NCBI RefSeq assembly: GCF_019649055.1
Contig: NW_026570222.1
Location: 1,302,001-1,366,000, forward strand
Source: Paramacrobiotus metropolitanus
Lineage: Eukaryota > Tardigrada > Eutardigrada > Parachela > Macrobiotidae
Length of the DNA: 64,000 bases
Direction of reading: 5' to 3'
Part shown: positions 1 through 10,906 of the stretch, in pieces
Layout: every line of letters begins with the position of its first letter
Position numbering within the stretch: position 1 is the first letter of the stretch
Program-made: the position numbers and the translations under genes
Notes under the pieces: generated by a model
Database searches by the model: none
Seen by the model: the letters and a program-made list of their open reading frames with translations, nothing else
Told to the model about the DNA's origin: nothing

Positions 1-336
1 TATAAGCGGCATTTTAGATATTCCAGTGTTTTGTTGTTCTAAACCTGATATGAAATATGCCGCTATCATTTTCCATGGCCATGTTCACCTTGGCAGATTT
101 TGATTACCGCATTGTTTGCGCTGGATGGCGAAATCGTGCCGCGTGATGGTTTTTCGCTCAAGAGTAATATAAAGTGACATGTGTAAAACCATCTTTAATG
201 GAAATCACCAGCCCGAAATAAAAGTTGGGATAATTGAATTTTAAATTTTATTTCCTGTCTGAAGGCTGGTGCGGGTCGTTGAGGGACGCAAACTACCCAA
301 GGGGTAAGAGATTAAAGACCAGTACAGTTCACTTAC

Positions 337-653
337 TGATAATCCGCTCCAGATGGGGGACACAGTGTGAGCATAGACAGTTTGCTCCGCTGCTATCGTC
401 GTGATGACTCCTGTTGTGCAAAACACACTACCTTATTAAACGCGGATGATTACAATTTCTGATATAATAACGCGGGGCACACTAATAGGTCATGCGGAAA
501 TTTGTTTTGCTGCATACCAACACCAATGCTGATGAATCCGCACACAAAATGGCATCCGGCTAGCACAAACGTGGAATATATCAGTGCAAACCATAATTTC
601 GGATTTGCGCCCGTTGGAACGCCAACAAAAGCGTTGCCTTCGTTATCCTCCAT
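337..653 (-). CDS. multi-pass membrane protein, 5' part only (unrecognised)
   Basis: Two exons join in frame on the minus strand: 653-518 (ATG at 653-651, donor GTATGC) and 410-337 (acceptor ACAG, donor GTAAGT). The joined product starts MEDNEGNAFVGVPTG and then has a strongly hydrophobic stretch (FALIYSTFVLAG) running into a second small-residue-rich hydrophobic stretch, ending near HTVSPIWSGLS. Two closely spaced membrane segments and a short hydrophilic N-terminus suggest a small tetraspan-type protein, but I do not recognise the family. Later exons must lie below position 200 or outside the window; I could not fix them. The same frame stays open upstream to 851, so a longer N-terminus is possible. 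What is seen is splice continuity and hydrophobicity; the protein class is inference. Confidence 0.5.
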
Positions 654-3604
654 ACTGAGGGCGATAGTATTGGTACTGAATTTCCTCCACACCGAATGAC
701 GACGAGAACTTTGAAATGAATTATGTGTGGATGCGCTAAATGTTCGCGTTGCGCGTCGTTTGGGAGCGTGCACGGATAGTAAGCCAGAGTGCAATGTTGG
801 GCTGCGCGATGCATAGTGTACATGCGCTGTGTGGGAGTGATCCATAATCATGTTTTGTTAAAGAGGGGAACGCTAGATAGCACTGTGCTTCAATTAATCC
901 ATATTCCCTCAGATTCACGAAATCACTTGCATCACATGGCAGCGCTTTTTAATCATAACGGCTGAGATATATGTGCGTTGTATACGCTCCACAGGATCGC
1001 GCAATATGCCGGCTATGGCTTTATTTTCCTCTTTGCTGTATACGGCTCAGTAACTGCCTTGACAGTGATTACGATCGTAGCATGAGGGAATTTTTCTAGT
1101 TTGTATACAGTAGATTTGGTGGGAAATCGATCAACTGCGAGCGTTTGTTATGTTGCGGCGGCGTTTTTATAGTGGCTGTGGATAACGCGACGTGACTGCC
1201 GTGCGGGATAACCGCATTTTCCCGTGGGCAACAGTCCTTAAAGGAAATTGTGAATTGTGCGTGAGTGCATTAAGGTCGAACGCAGTGTGATGGAGCATCC
1301 TGGAGCTCCAGCCGAAAGAAGGGCAGGTAGAGCGGAGTGGCCCCAGCAGTGCTCCTCAGCCCACACGTTTATACTGGTCAAAGGAAATTACGTTGCACAA
1401 GTATGCATGTACCGCGCATGGAGATATCACAAAGGTTATAATGAAGACACCATGGGAAGCGGGGCGATGATGTCTTGAGCTTCCATCGTAGGAATAGTGA
1501 CAGCTGGAACCGTACTGCGCCATAAGAAATGTCTGTATGATTAATGTTAATGGCTTAAAGGTGTTTTTGCATGCATGGCGCTCAACTTTAAACACTCATT
1601 TCATATAGTCTAGTTATGAAATTAATATTTGATCCAGAATCCAGATACATCGAAAACACAATTTTGTACACAACATGCAACATTCTTATTACCGCTGCAC
1701 GTATCATGAACGAACGGTGACCTTTCTAAAATAAAAACCTATTGTGCAAAAAAGGTTCAGCTTTCTGCTTATCTCAGTTCAATGAATAATCTTCCAAAAA
1801 TATTAAAGACGTACACTGTTGTATGATACAGTGCTGAATTGTACACAAATTGTTCTCGCACAGGTAATAATAGGATGTAAGCGTGTCGGTAGTCTACTAC
1901 AGTAATGTAGATAATATAATATCTATACATAGATAATATATAAATATGTACAGTATATATATATTTTGCCTTACCATAATACATGCACGTGTATTTTGGT
2001 TAGCAATACTATGTAAGTACTTGTATGCGAATATAAGTACTTGTATGTAAGTTTTATAGTATTATACGCATGCGTATTGGGAAATATTGTGTAATAAGTA
2101 GTGACCTATATACAAGCAGTCTTGTAATGGTTTATTACTGCTACAATATTTATAGGTTAATTAACCCGCGTTTTACGCCTCGGGTTTTTCGTTCTCACAC
2201 ACATAGTTATAATGTAAATGGTAACAGGTACTCTACAAAATATGAAATGTGTTAGTTTGTCTTAGTAATCTACATGTACAGCCATGAGTAGGCACAAGGT
2301 ACCAAAGAATTCAACACAAACCCACTCGTCTTTGATCATATCACCGTCAAACATGCCAAGACCCAGAATTCAAGTACGCATAATAAACGTGTCTTGGATT
2401 CCAGCACCTGGTTTTTAACTGCATTTTGCACGTTTCCTTGAAAGGTCACTGGAATAGTAGTGCTGCTGCATATATTGTATTTAAAACAAATTACTCGCAG
2501 TCCACGTGCGCATTTTTATGGTGATTCAATCGCTAAAACCAAATAGACACGAAAACTTCAAAACTGGTTATTGATCAGAATACTGAAACTATTCATAAGC
2601 TAATTAATTCCTATAAAACTTTGGCGAACTGATATGACATTGTACCACTGCATTAACACGTGAACAGTGAGCATCTATGTTGTTCATATTAATTCTGTAC
2701 AGGATTTGACGCAATAGTTAGATATTGTTCTATAAGAATTATCTATTAAAATACACAAGTTTAACATTTTTACGATAAAATTTCAGTCATATATTTACAT
2801 GTGTGCAATATTAGGGCAACGTTGTGCACAACGTAACGTTTTGGTGGATGCTTACCGCGGCAGTCCTTATAAAATCCGTATTCGGTCAAAGCCACTTTAA
2901 GCCAGTATAGAGGCTTTAAAGTATCAAAATAAATTAACCGCATCGTATTAACAGTAGTATATAATATTATATATATATTATATATATATTATTAGTATTA
3001 ACAGTGTATATAATATATATATCTTTATATCTGCACTGCACTTCATTCAGTTTCAGCTTCGCTTTTGCGTTTATGCAAGGATTTTAATCATGGATGCCTT
3101 CCATATCGTTGTGGATCTATTTTTGAGAATTTCATGTGAAAATCTTATCAATGTCATCATGATTGTCATGATAAATAAAGTAAAATACGGTACAAAAGCT
3201 AAATTAAAATTAATGCGCGAAAAAAATCGGAAATGGGTGTAGGCGTATAGCTATGTTTCTTCGGGTGGTCGTCATTTCTATCCGTAAGATCAATGCAACC
3301 GCACGGAGCCCGGTTGCCGTCAGCTGCTTACACCAGTGTATCTAGAAATGTATCTAGAAATTTTACTTCGTTCTCTAACTACCCCGCTTTCGCTATCAGC
3401 AGATTCAGCACAACTGCACAAGCGGCCTCTATTAAACAGAAGTTTTGATTCACTTTTAAAGTTTAAACGCTGTTTTTCTGGTTTTTGGTAATGTTTGGTC
3501 TTGGAAAACTCTTGGGTTCTTTTAAAGGGAAAAAACCTATCTTAATTCTCAAGTGACAGACTGGTTAGCAGTACTCGATTACTGTACTGTGGAATCGCAT
3601 CTCA
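654..3604. other. gene-free stretch, AT-rich
   Basis: No open frame here has recognisable domains or splice support. The 1257-1478 plus-strand frame (73 codons) is isolated and unlike anything I know. Positions 1905-1990 and 2950-3030 are TA-rich simple sequence. The last few hundred bases presumably contain the SDR39U1 promoter. Confidence 0.6.
2953..3024. repeat. TA-rich simple repeat
   Basis: A run made almost entirely of TATATA/ATTATA steps, with the phrase ATTAGTATTAACAGT beside a close copy upstream (AGTATTAACAGTAGT). It is typical slippage-prone AT microsatellite sequence with no coding potential. Confidence 0.7.
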
Positions 3605-5768
3605 ATGTCTGCCACTGTGGTTATAGGTAAGCTCATTGATTTGTAGCCTTCTTCAACTGCAAACAGTAAACCTGGTAATAATTTATCTTTGTTGCAGCCG
3701 GTGCTTCAGGATTTGTTGGTAAGCTATCCCGTTTACACCATGCAGTGATCCAGCTAACGGTGTACAGGCCCGTTTACTGTGTTTCTTTAGGTCGGCACCT
3801 GGCGAAGGTGCTGAACAGGGATGGATACAATATTATTTGTGTTACACGCAGGACGTCGCAATTAAGCGCAAGTTCACCGTACTTCCACGAAACTATAACC
3901 TGGGTACAATATGTTTTTGCTACAATATGCTTTTGCTGCAATAATATTTTTTTGCTATCGATAAACACTGGAAATTGTAAGTAATTAGCATCCAGATGTC
4001 CTGATAAATATAACGCTTAGTCGAAAACGAAATGGTGTTTTTTTAGTTTTTCGTGGTCTCTCATTTCATCAAATCAGTCATTCTGGCTTGTTAATATTGT
4101 TAGGACCATCTACAACTTCATGGGCTTCCTCAATGCGACGCGGTGATCAATTTGGCAGGCGAAAATATTATGAATATGACGCGAAGGTAATTTCCGCCTT
4201 GTTATTGAAGTCTAGGAAATTGGATAGCCGCAGAGACTTCCACGTTTCTATGATAGATAGATGGGATGCTAAATTTAAAAAAGATGTTTTCACAAGCCGG
4301 ACAGCATCAACCAAGTAAGTGAAGCTTGTGTATGCTCTTGTTCGATTTAGTTTACATTTTTTGATTTTTTTCTCTTTTCTGATTTTCCGTGGATATATTG
4401 TGTGTATTTGGTATGCTTACTATGCTAGTCAAAAACAAAAATAATAATCAGAGAATGTCCTTAATAAATTTTGGCAATAAGTACGGTCTACGGATTATGG
4501 AAAATGTTAAAGTTGGATATTATGGAAAATGTTACAGTAAAAGTACGACGAAAATGTCATGTTATTTCCCGTGACTGCAATATTATTTCTTTTACATTAA
4601 ATAGCTGAAAGTTCTAATTCAGAAATCCAGATTCTACGAATTCTTGTGATTTTAAACAGCCGCCGGCATCTGTGTCGCTAATATGCTCTAAGGTTTCTGT
4701 TGATGATGTTTTTGCTACGATCTACTGCAGTGAGGCTGAGCAGTGAGACTGCACCTAAAGCCGTGCATTTGTGAACAACGCACTGATAAAAATGAGGGAA
4801 GAATACGTTTTGTGCAGTAATATTGCCACATTTAACAGGTTTTTAGGAGAAGTAATTCTTGCAACGAAAACGAAGCCGAAAGTATTTATTACTGCAAGCG
4901 GTGTTGGTATGTACTGCCGAGTCGGACAGCCGTTATATCCTTTGCGGCCGTTATTTCCTTTGCTTTCTTTCGTTTCTAGGCTATTACCAGCCGAGTCCGA
5001 CGGAGGAATACACCGAAGCCAGTTCGGGAGGCAAACATGATTTTCTGGCTCAACTGGCGGATGCCTGGGAAAAGGCTTCGCATTTACCACGCGAGTCAGG
5101 CGTGCGTGTGATAAATCTTCGTTGTGGGGCTGTACTCGGTCGCGACGGTGGCGTCATTAAAAACTTGTATTGGCCATTTTATTTTGGACTGGGTGGACCG
5201 GTTGGTGACGGGAAGCAGCCTTTTCCTTGGATACATTTGGATGATCTGGCCCACATTTACAAGTACACCCTGGAAAATAAACAGTAAGGATTAAGCGGCT
5301 GTCTCGCGTTGACTTTAACCTGTCGTGTGTGTGAATGCCTACATTCACAAAAATGGCATTCGCTGAATTTATTTGTTTCAAATTCTGGCGACATTTTTGC
5401 CGCACCTGAAATGAGCATACGGTAGATGTGTGTCCATAAATTTGTTATGTAACACTCGTCGTGCTATTTCTTAAATTTTGCTCCGTAAAATGCGCAGGTG
5501 CCATGGAGCGTACAATGCAGTTGCTCCACAAATCATCACGAATGCCGAATTTACTAAAGCCTTTGCCAAGGCTATGCACCGACCAGCCGTCATACCTGTC
5601 CCCAAGATAGCACTGAACGTTATACTGGGGAAAGAGAGGGCAAAGATACTTACCGACGGACAGAAAGTTCATCCCAAAAAAATCGTCAGTGATGGCTTTG
5701 GGTTTCTCTTTCCAACCATCAAAGAGGCGTGTGAAGATATCTGCATGCCTACAATAGTACATGATTAG
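3605..5768 (+). CDS. SDR39U1: SDR39U1-like epimerase-family protein
   Basis: Eight exons: 3605-3626, 3698-3718, 3791-3903, 4104-4186, 4261-4314, 4839-4906, 4980-5283, 5498-5768. They sum to 936 nt, 311 residues, close to the human protein (about 293). The Rossmann nucleotide-binding glycine motif GASGFVG is at residues 10-16. Family landmarks follow in order: INLAGENI, RWDAKFKKDVF, VFITASGVGYY, GLGGPVGDGKQPFPWIH, DDLAHIY, and a C-terminal block with TNAEFTKAF and GQKVHP. The family is an extended/atypical short-chain dehydrogenase (YfcH/SDR39U1) that binds NADP(H); its substrate is not settled and the human protein is often placed in mitochondria. The first exon codes only seven complete residues and its start was chosen because it splices in frame into the glycine motif. 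Identification is firm; the reaction is unknown. Confidence 0.92.
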
Positions 5769-6134
5769 TTCCAAGCTTTTCGCTTCAGCAGCTGCGTAAC
5801 CTTTTGAGATTCTGGCGGGGAGAATTTCGCTTTTTAAATTTTTTCACTGCGAAATAATTTGTTTGCGAAGTAGCAAATGCTTTTTTTTCGGCAATGAGGA
5901 ATCTGCTCATTAATAGTGGCTGCTCTAGTTAGCAAGTGCTATTATGACTGATAACATGTCCGCAAATTGACGTCTGTGCAAGAGGTGTGTGGTAAAAATG
6001 CTAGTGGGTAATTTAATGTAAAAAGTTAAAAAACAAATACCGCTGAATTCTCCGAAACAAAACAACGGCTTTGAAATGAAAAGAATGCAGCAACAGCCAC
6101 GGATAGCACTGATTAACGTATAATTATGTTCGGA

Positions 6135-7026
6135 TTATGTATGCTGAACCAACAGATCGCGCGCTGCGTTGCTTATGTGCTTAAATCTTTCCGGTCCCAG
6201 CAAAACACCGCCAAACCTGAAATAATTTTCTAGTTATCGGTATGCAAATAACCAACTACGCAATACCCATACGACTAGCATGCTTCGTAGAGAGTTTTTA
6301 CCATCTGCTGACGACGACCACTTTATTTTTCACGTCCAGAATATTGAGCAAATGCAGAAGCCGCGCACCGGCTTGCAGTTCACCGTCATCATCACAGTCG
6401 CTAATTACGCTCTGCCCAGGTCCTTCTATTCTGTAAGCCATAATGTTGTGCGTCGCATCAGCAATTTTCCGATTGCGTTTCAATTCATCTACAATGGCAT
6501 GCACTTCCGTCACACTCCGGACAGCGGCGACATGGGCCTGGAATGTACTTTTTCGTTCGGTAAATGGCCGTCCATGGAAAATCTCATGGTTCAACAAAGG
6601 CAATACGGACGCGTTCTCTGGATGCATATTTTCTTCACTAGCAGCTGCAGATTTAACTGAGGATTCCAATAATGGTTCCACCTGGATCCCCGCCTGTGTC
6701 ACTAAATCTCGTGCTTCCTCTGCAAGCTGGAACAAACAACACTGTCCCAGAGAACGCTCCGCTGTTTCTTGCAGTTTCCTCTCGATTACTTTTCGCGGTT
6801 CGCCACGCAGGCTAGGGGCAATAAGTGTAGTCCGGGGAGACTCTTTCGTTGGATATCCAGGCGGAAGGAAAAACGAAATTTGGGTTTCGTTCTTGGGAAA
6901 CAAGATAATGCTGAAATTTCTTCCTTTCGATCCAAACCCATCTTCGTAGTGCAGGTCGTTTCCGTAAATACTAGCGACAGCTTCCATTTCCTCTGCTTGC
7001 TGTTGTTCATCGCTTAAGCTGTCCAT
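6135..7026 (-). CDS. IMPACT: IMPACT-like translation regulator (RWD + UPF0029)
   Basis: Two exons on the minus strand: 7026-6302 and 6216-6135, with an 85-bp intron (GTAAAAAC...TTTCAG) that splits the Trp codon of the conserved motif SRWFGGVLLGPERFKHI. Total 807 nt, 268 residues. Residues 1-105 resemble an RWD domain (EAVASIYGNDLHY, PPGYP); residues about 145-268 form the UPF0029/IMPACT domain (RKSTFQAHVAAV, NIMAYRI, DCDDDGELQAG). In yeast and mammals IMPACT/Yih1 competes with GCN2 for GCN1 and restrains eIF2-alpha phosphorylation during amino-acid stress; that role is inferred here. Ending at the in-frame stop after the first exon would cut off the conserved YGG/FGG-GPDR block, so the intron is well supported. 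The gene faces away from CAP-G, with a MITE in the shared upstream region. Confidence 0.93.
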
Positions 7027-7112
7027 TTAGACTGACAATTATTATTATTACCGCTCTAAACGAAACAGAAGTGCTAATCGTAAATAAAATCGTAAACATT
7101 AAAAGTGATTAA

Positions 7113-7896
7113 GGGCAGAGTGCGCTAAGCTCCAAAACCGATTAAGAAACGTCACACATTGCATTAACACTAGATCAGTGTAAAAAAAAATGAACTGACT
7201 TTTAATAAGCATCACATACAAGTACATACTAAGTACTTACTAAAACAAAATTCATAACAAAAACACTTCTTCAATGCTATCCTGCTCGGGGATCGTACCC
7301 ATGACACATAACGCGTTTCCCCGTTGCATTTGAATAGAAAGCCGCTGTCTAAAAAACTCTTTTGCCCGCTTCTGGCCTGTGGCGGAAGCCATGCAGTTGC
7401 CGACCTTCCCCACGAGTTTTTTCGTTCCGCCTCCCCAGGGTCCGTAAATTTCCAAGGCGGCAGCTACTAGATTGTATCTTGGTTGTAGCCAGCCGTGTTT
7501 CGACAGTTTTCTTCTCTCCGCCTGCTCCGCTGCTGCACCGACGCAGCGGACTCTGCGCTAAGCAATTGCTTAGCGCACTCTGCGCTAAGCAATTCAGAGC
7601 GATTACGATTCCGATTAAAACATTTCCTCGGAGAAATTTCTTAATCGGACAACTTCTTAATCGGTTTGTTAATCGGACCGATTAAGGAAATTCGGGAATT
7701 TTGCAAATCGGAAATTTCTTAATCGGTAGTGATTAAGAAACTTCTCTAGGAGGTGGCTTGAAATTGGCCAATAGCAGCGTTCTGCGAGTCGAGTCGCTTT
7801 TAGTGACTCGGGCAAACTCTTAATCGGTCATGTTTTTAATCGGTTTCTTAATCGGTTTTGGAGCTTAGCGCACTCTGCCCTTAGCGCACTCTGCCC
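7113..7896. mobile_element. PIF/Harbinger-like MITE with perfect 38-bp TIRs
   Basis: Positions 7113-7150 and 7843-7880 are perfect inverted copies (38 of 38 bases), starting GGGCAGAGTGCGCTAAGCTC. The right end carries an extra 16-bp copy of the terminus (TTAGCGCACTCTGCCC, 7881-7896). TAA lies on both sides (7110-7112 and 7897-7899), matching the 3-bp TWA target duplication typical of PIF/Harbinger elements. The interior is full of TTAATCGG and CGATTAAG copies in both orientations. No transposase is present, so the element is non-autonomous. It sits in the shared 5' region of IMPACT (-) and CAP-G (+), where it could affect either promoter. Superfamily assignment rests on the duplication and TIR form alone. 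Confidence 0.85.
7252..7545 (-). pseudogene. retroelement-like C-terminal coding fragment inside the MITE
   Basis: A minus-strand frame stays open for about 98 codons and ends at a stop at 7252-7254. It contains RYNLVAAALEIYGPWG, then FFRQRLSIQMQRGNALCVMG. This arrangement (RYN, an aromatic-G-x-WG step, then a QR-S-xx-QRGN block near the C-terminus) resembles the tail of reverse-transcriptase-bearing proteins that I recall from invertebrate genomes, but I cannot check it. There is no start codon with upstream domains and no RT core, so this is best read as a captured gene fragment within the MITE rather than a working gene. Confidence 0.4.
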
Positions 7897-8152
7897 TAAA
7901 TGATTTAAAGTGATTAAATCATTAAACTGATTATTAAACAGCTGTAAAGTGTAAACAGAAGACCGTAAACAGCAAACAGTGGCTTAACGTCGCCTCTCCG
8001 GGCGGTCGCGGTGCTTGCTTTACAACTTGAAGTCTCCAACTGTCAGAGAATAATCCACAGATGGTTTTTTTAAAGATAAGAAAACCCGTGGCTGGCAGAC
8101 CACGTTTGGAGACTATACTTTTCGGTAGACCGCATTTAGGATTTGCTACGCG

Positions 8153-9845
8153 ATGGGAAGAAGTAAGAGCAGTAAGCCAACGACTAGTACGCGCACCACA
8201 ACCAGAGCTCCATCATCAAACCCTGAGAACAGTGACGGCGCGATGCAAGTCGATGAGGATCCAATCCGAGACTACTGCGCGTTTTTAGCTAATATTCTGG
8301 ATGAAGTTTGGAAGGTGCAGTCCGATTTAACGCGGGAAGAATTATGCATCCAGTTGCGTGACAGGTTTTTCGAGGTAGGTTTCTTCGATTGCCTAACGGT
8401 TCTGCGGCTTCTGCAAAACGCGATACTACAGTTCATATATTGCTCTACGATGATTACTAGCTGCAGGCCGTTTCGTTTCATAAACTGACTCCTTTACCTT
8501 GTTTTAGACGTTCCAGAAGGACACGCTGACGGTAAGCCAGGTGGGCGATATGGGAAACGAAGTTTGGCTGATTTTGTGCAGGGTAGTCCTGGTCGAAGGA
8601 TCATTGAAGATTAAGTTATCAGGCCGACGTCCAGACCCAGTCCAATATCGCGATACTATGCGCACCATCGCAGCTTTCTTGTGTGATCTCCACCGAAATC
8701 CTGAATTGTCGAACGACGGGTCGCGACTGTTTGTTGTTAGGATTATCAAGTTTTTTGCAAAGGTTTGTCTGCGCATCAGATTATGGAGCGTGCTGATGAT
8801 TTTTGTAGTGTGAAATATTTGCGAGAATTTTCGTCTGGTAGCTGAGGTTAGTAGACGGTATTTTTTAAAGGGTTTGGAGTCTGGCCGATGGGAAGTCCGA
8901 TATCGAATACTGCAGTTTATCAATTGTTTCTTGGAAAAGATGGCCAGTACAGGAGCTGTATTTTCTTCCATCGAGGAGACCGATGGCAACAAAGATCTTG
9001 TGCGCAAATATTTACTTACGCGCACTTTTGACGTGAAAAATGAAGTGGCCGCTTTGGCAATGGAGGCGATTCAACATTACCAATACGAGGTGCGTGGTTG
9101 ACAGCGGCAGTTAAGGCTTAGTAAGCATTGATTTGGTTTAAATTTTTTTCTGTATAGCTCATTATTACGGCCGGCTTGGTAGTGCACTACTTCAGATTTG
9201 TTCTGGCTTTTTTCATTTCCAGAAAGAGGCATGTCATACAACGCGAGCATTTTTGGTGCTGCACTGCCGGATGCAAGAACATGAATCTGCCATCGTCCGA
9301 GCGGCTGCCGTACGGAGCGTCCATGTGTGTTCCTCTAGCGCAGCAGCAATAATCCGGTCAGCATTTGATTCTGCGTGGGAAGTGCGCGTAGCTGCTTATG
9401 AGGTTATTGCGGATGCGATATCTCCTAAAATTGTCAAATGCCAGTTGCGCGCGTTGTTAATTCTGACCGGACTGAACCACCTAAAATGTACGCAGAATTT
9501 CGATAAATTCGAATTAGTAAGGGTTAGGATAGTATAACTTTGGATTAACTTCCCATAGTAACTTTCCGTTTTGCAAAATTTCCAGCAAAAGTCCGAACAG
9601 CCACTCAAAAGTGCCTCCGCAGTTGGCTTGGGCTTTGTAATCGTGATTATAATGGTCTGATGACGGACGCCAATGTCATTGCTGGACACCCATTGCACAG
9701 CGGCAGACAACTGGGATTCGAGATATTTAATCAAGAAGTTGTTGGCGCTCCTTCTCAGCTTGCGGTGACCGCGGGAGCTTCTGCCTCACATTCTGGAGTG
9801 GGCAGCGGTCAAGTAGTGACAAATGCAGAACCGGATGTTAGTTGA
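8153..9845 (+). CDS. NCAPG: condensin subunit CAP-G homologue, C-terminally short
   Basis: Five exons: 8153-8374, 8508-8762, 8871-9089, 9223-9487, 9586-9845; 1221 nt, 406 residues. The protein is built from HEAT-like helices: RYRILQFINCFLEKM, VKNEVAALAMEAIQ, ESAIVRAAAVRSV, WEVRVAAYEVIADAI, and the junction GLNHLKSKVRTATQKCLRSW, which aligns with the GLNDRSDAVKQAMQKHLLQGW region of vertebrate CAP-G. CAP-G is the HEAT subunit of condensin I that binds DNA with CAP-H and drives mitotic chromosome compaction. Vertebrate CAP-G is about 1000 residues; here the frame ends after a low-complexity tail (QVVTNAEPDVS) and no downstream exons resembling the remaining two thirds are visible before VPS11. 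It may be a truncated paralogue, a decaying copy or a short isoform. Family call is moderately firm; function is uncertain. Confidence 0.72.
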
Positions 9846-10906
9846 CCAAAGATTTATTTTTGACATACGATTTCACGTTATGGATTAATCGAACACTTTA
9901 AGCTACTCAATTTCCAGTTAAATTCCTTTCTCTCTGCTTCTGTGGTTCGTGTGCTGTATCTTTCCGTCTTTATTTTGTTGGCACTTCGCACTTGCATGTT
10001 GCAGTGCATTTGACATTGTACGTCTGGAGTTTGGTCCTGGAGTACCATAATTATGTTGTTTTGTTTGCAGACTGTTGTGCTATAACTGCATTTCTGTAAA
10101 AAGGTACTAGCATAAGTGTTATTAAAGTTTACAGTTTATACAAATTTTCCGAGAGAAAATCTGTATTCATCGAAAAGTAGCGATGAGTTTGCAAGGTTAT
10201 CCTTGAAATGTAAATCAGTACTCTTGGCTGCTTGTCGCTCTTATTGTTATTAAAAGACACTATCTAGTATGTACCTAACCCGTTCAGGGAGGAAAATGGA
10301 AATTACACTTTTGGGGCCACCTGGACGGGCTGTCTGCAGCACGAACAGTGCATTTAATATCTATTAAATCAAAATCGACTTAAAAAATTATTATTCGAAA
10401 GCGCTATGCGCCCCAAAAGTTTAGGGCGCATAGTTAATTTCCTAAATATTTAAAGTAGAATGTAGTACGAGTATGCCCTTTGTGGAGGTATTCGTACATA
10501 CCGTACTTAGTTAATTCTTACAATAATAAGTTAAATAAGTAAATCCTTATTGTTTTAAGTTTTTTAACTTTTAAGCAGCCAGACGAAAATCGCCACAGCG
10601 TCGTACCCCCGGCCGAGGTTAAGTAGAATTTCCTTTGGAACGGCACGTCCGCCGCGGACGCTGGACCCGAAGGTTCACAATCATTCGGTGTATTAGCAGT
10701 GTAATTACATGAGGACATGTTGTAACTTGACTATGGTATTAGCATTTGATATATTTGCCACCCGTTTTTCATTTTCGACATCGAAAATTTCCTTCCATGA
10801 ATTTTTGATTCTGATCGCGAAGCAGAGAATCATTATTTAGTTTCTTGTTGCTGTTCGGTTGAACAGGACATCAACTTTTTTGATACCGAGGTGGTGCAGA
10901 GGAAAA
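9846..10906. other. intergenic between CAP-G and VPS11
   Basis: No supported exon. The stretch contains a perfect short hairpin (10404-10433), described separately, and AT-rich sequence that is probably the CAP-G 3' region and the VPS11 promoter. Confidence 0.55.
10404..10433. repeat. perfect 10-bp stem / 10-nt loop hairpin
   Basis: CTATGCGCCC at 10404-10413 is exactly complementary to GGGCGCATAG at 10424-10433, with loop CAAAAGTTTA. A further inverted match (ACTTTTGGGG near 10308, CCCCAAAAGT inside the hairpin) lies about 100 bp upstream. The sequence shows only the symmetry; no function is assigned. Confidence 0.7.

Noticed and set aside
7270-7310. Possible tRNA B-box (GGTACGATCCC on the minus strand)
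   Set aside because: Lacks the GGTTCGA core, no A-box at the right distance and no cloverleaf; it lies in the captured coding fragment.
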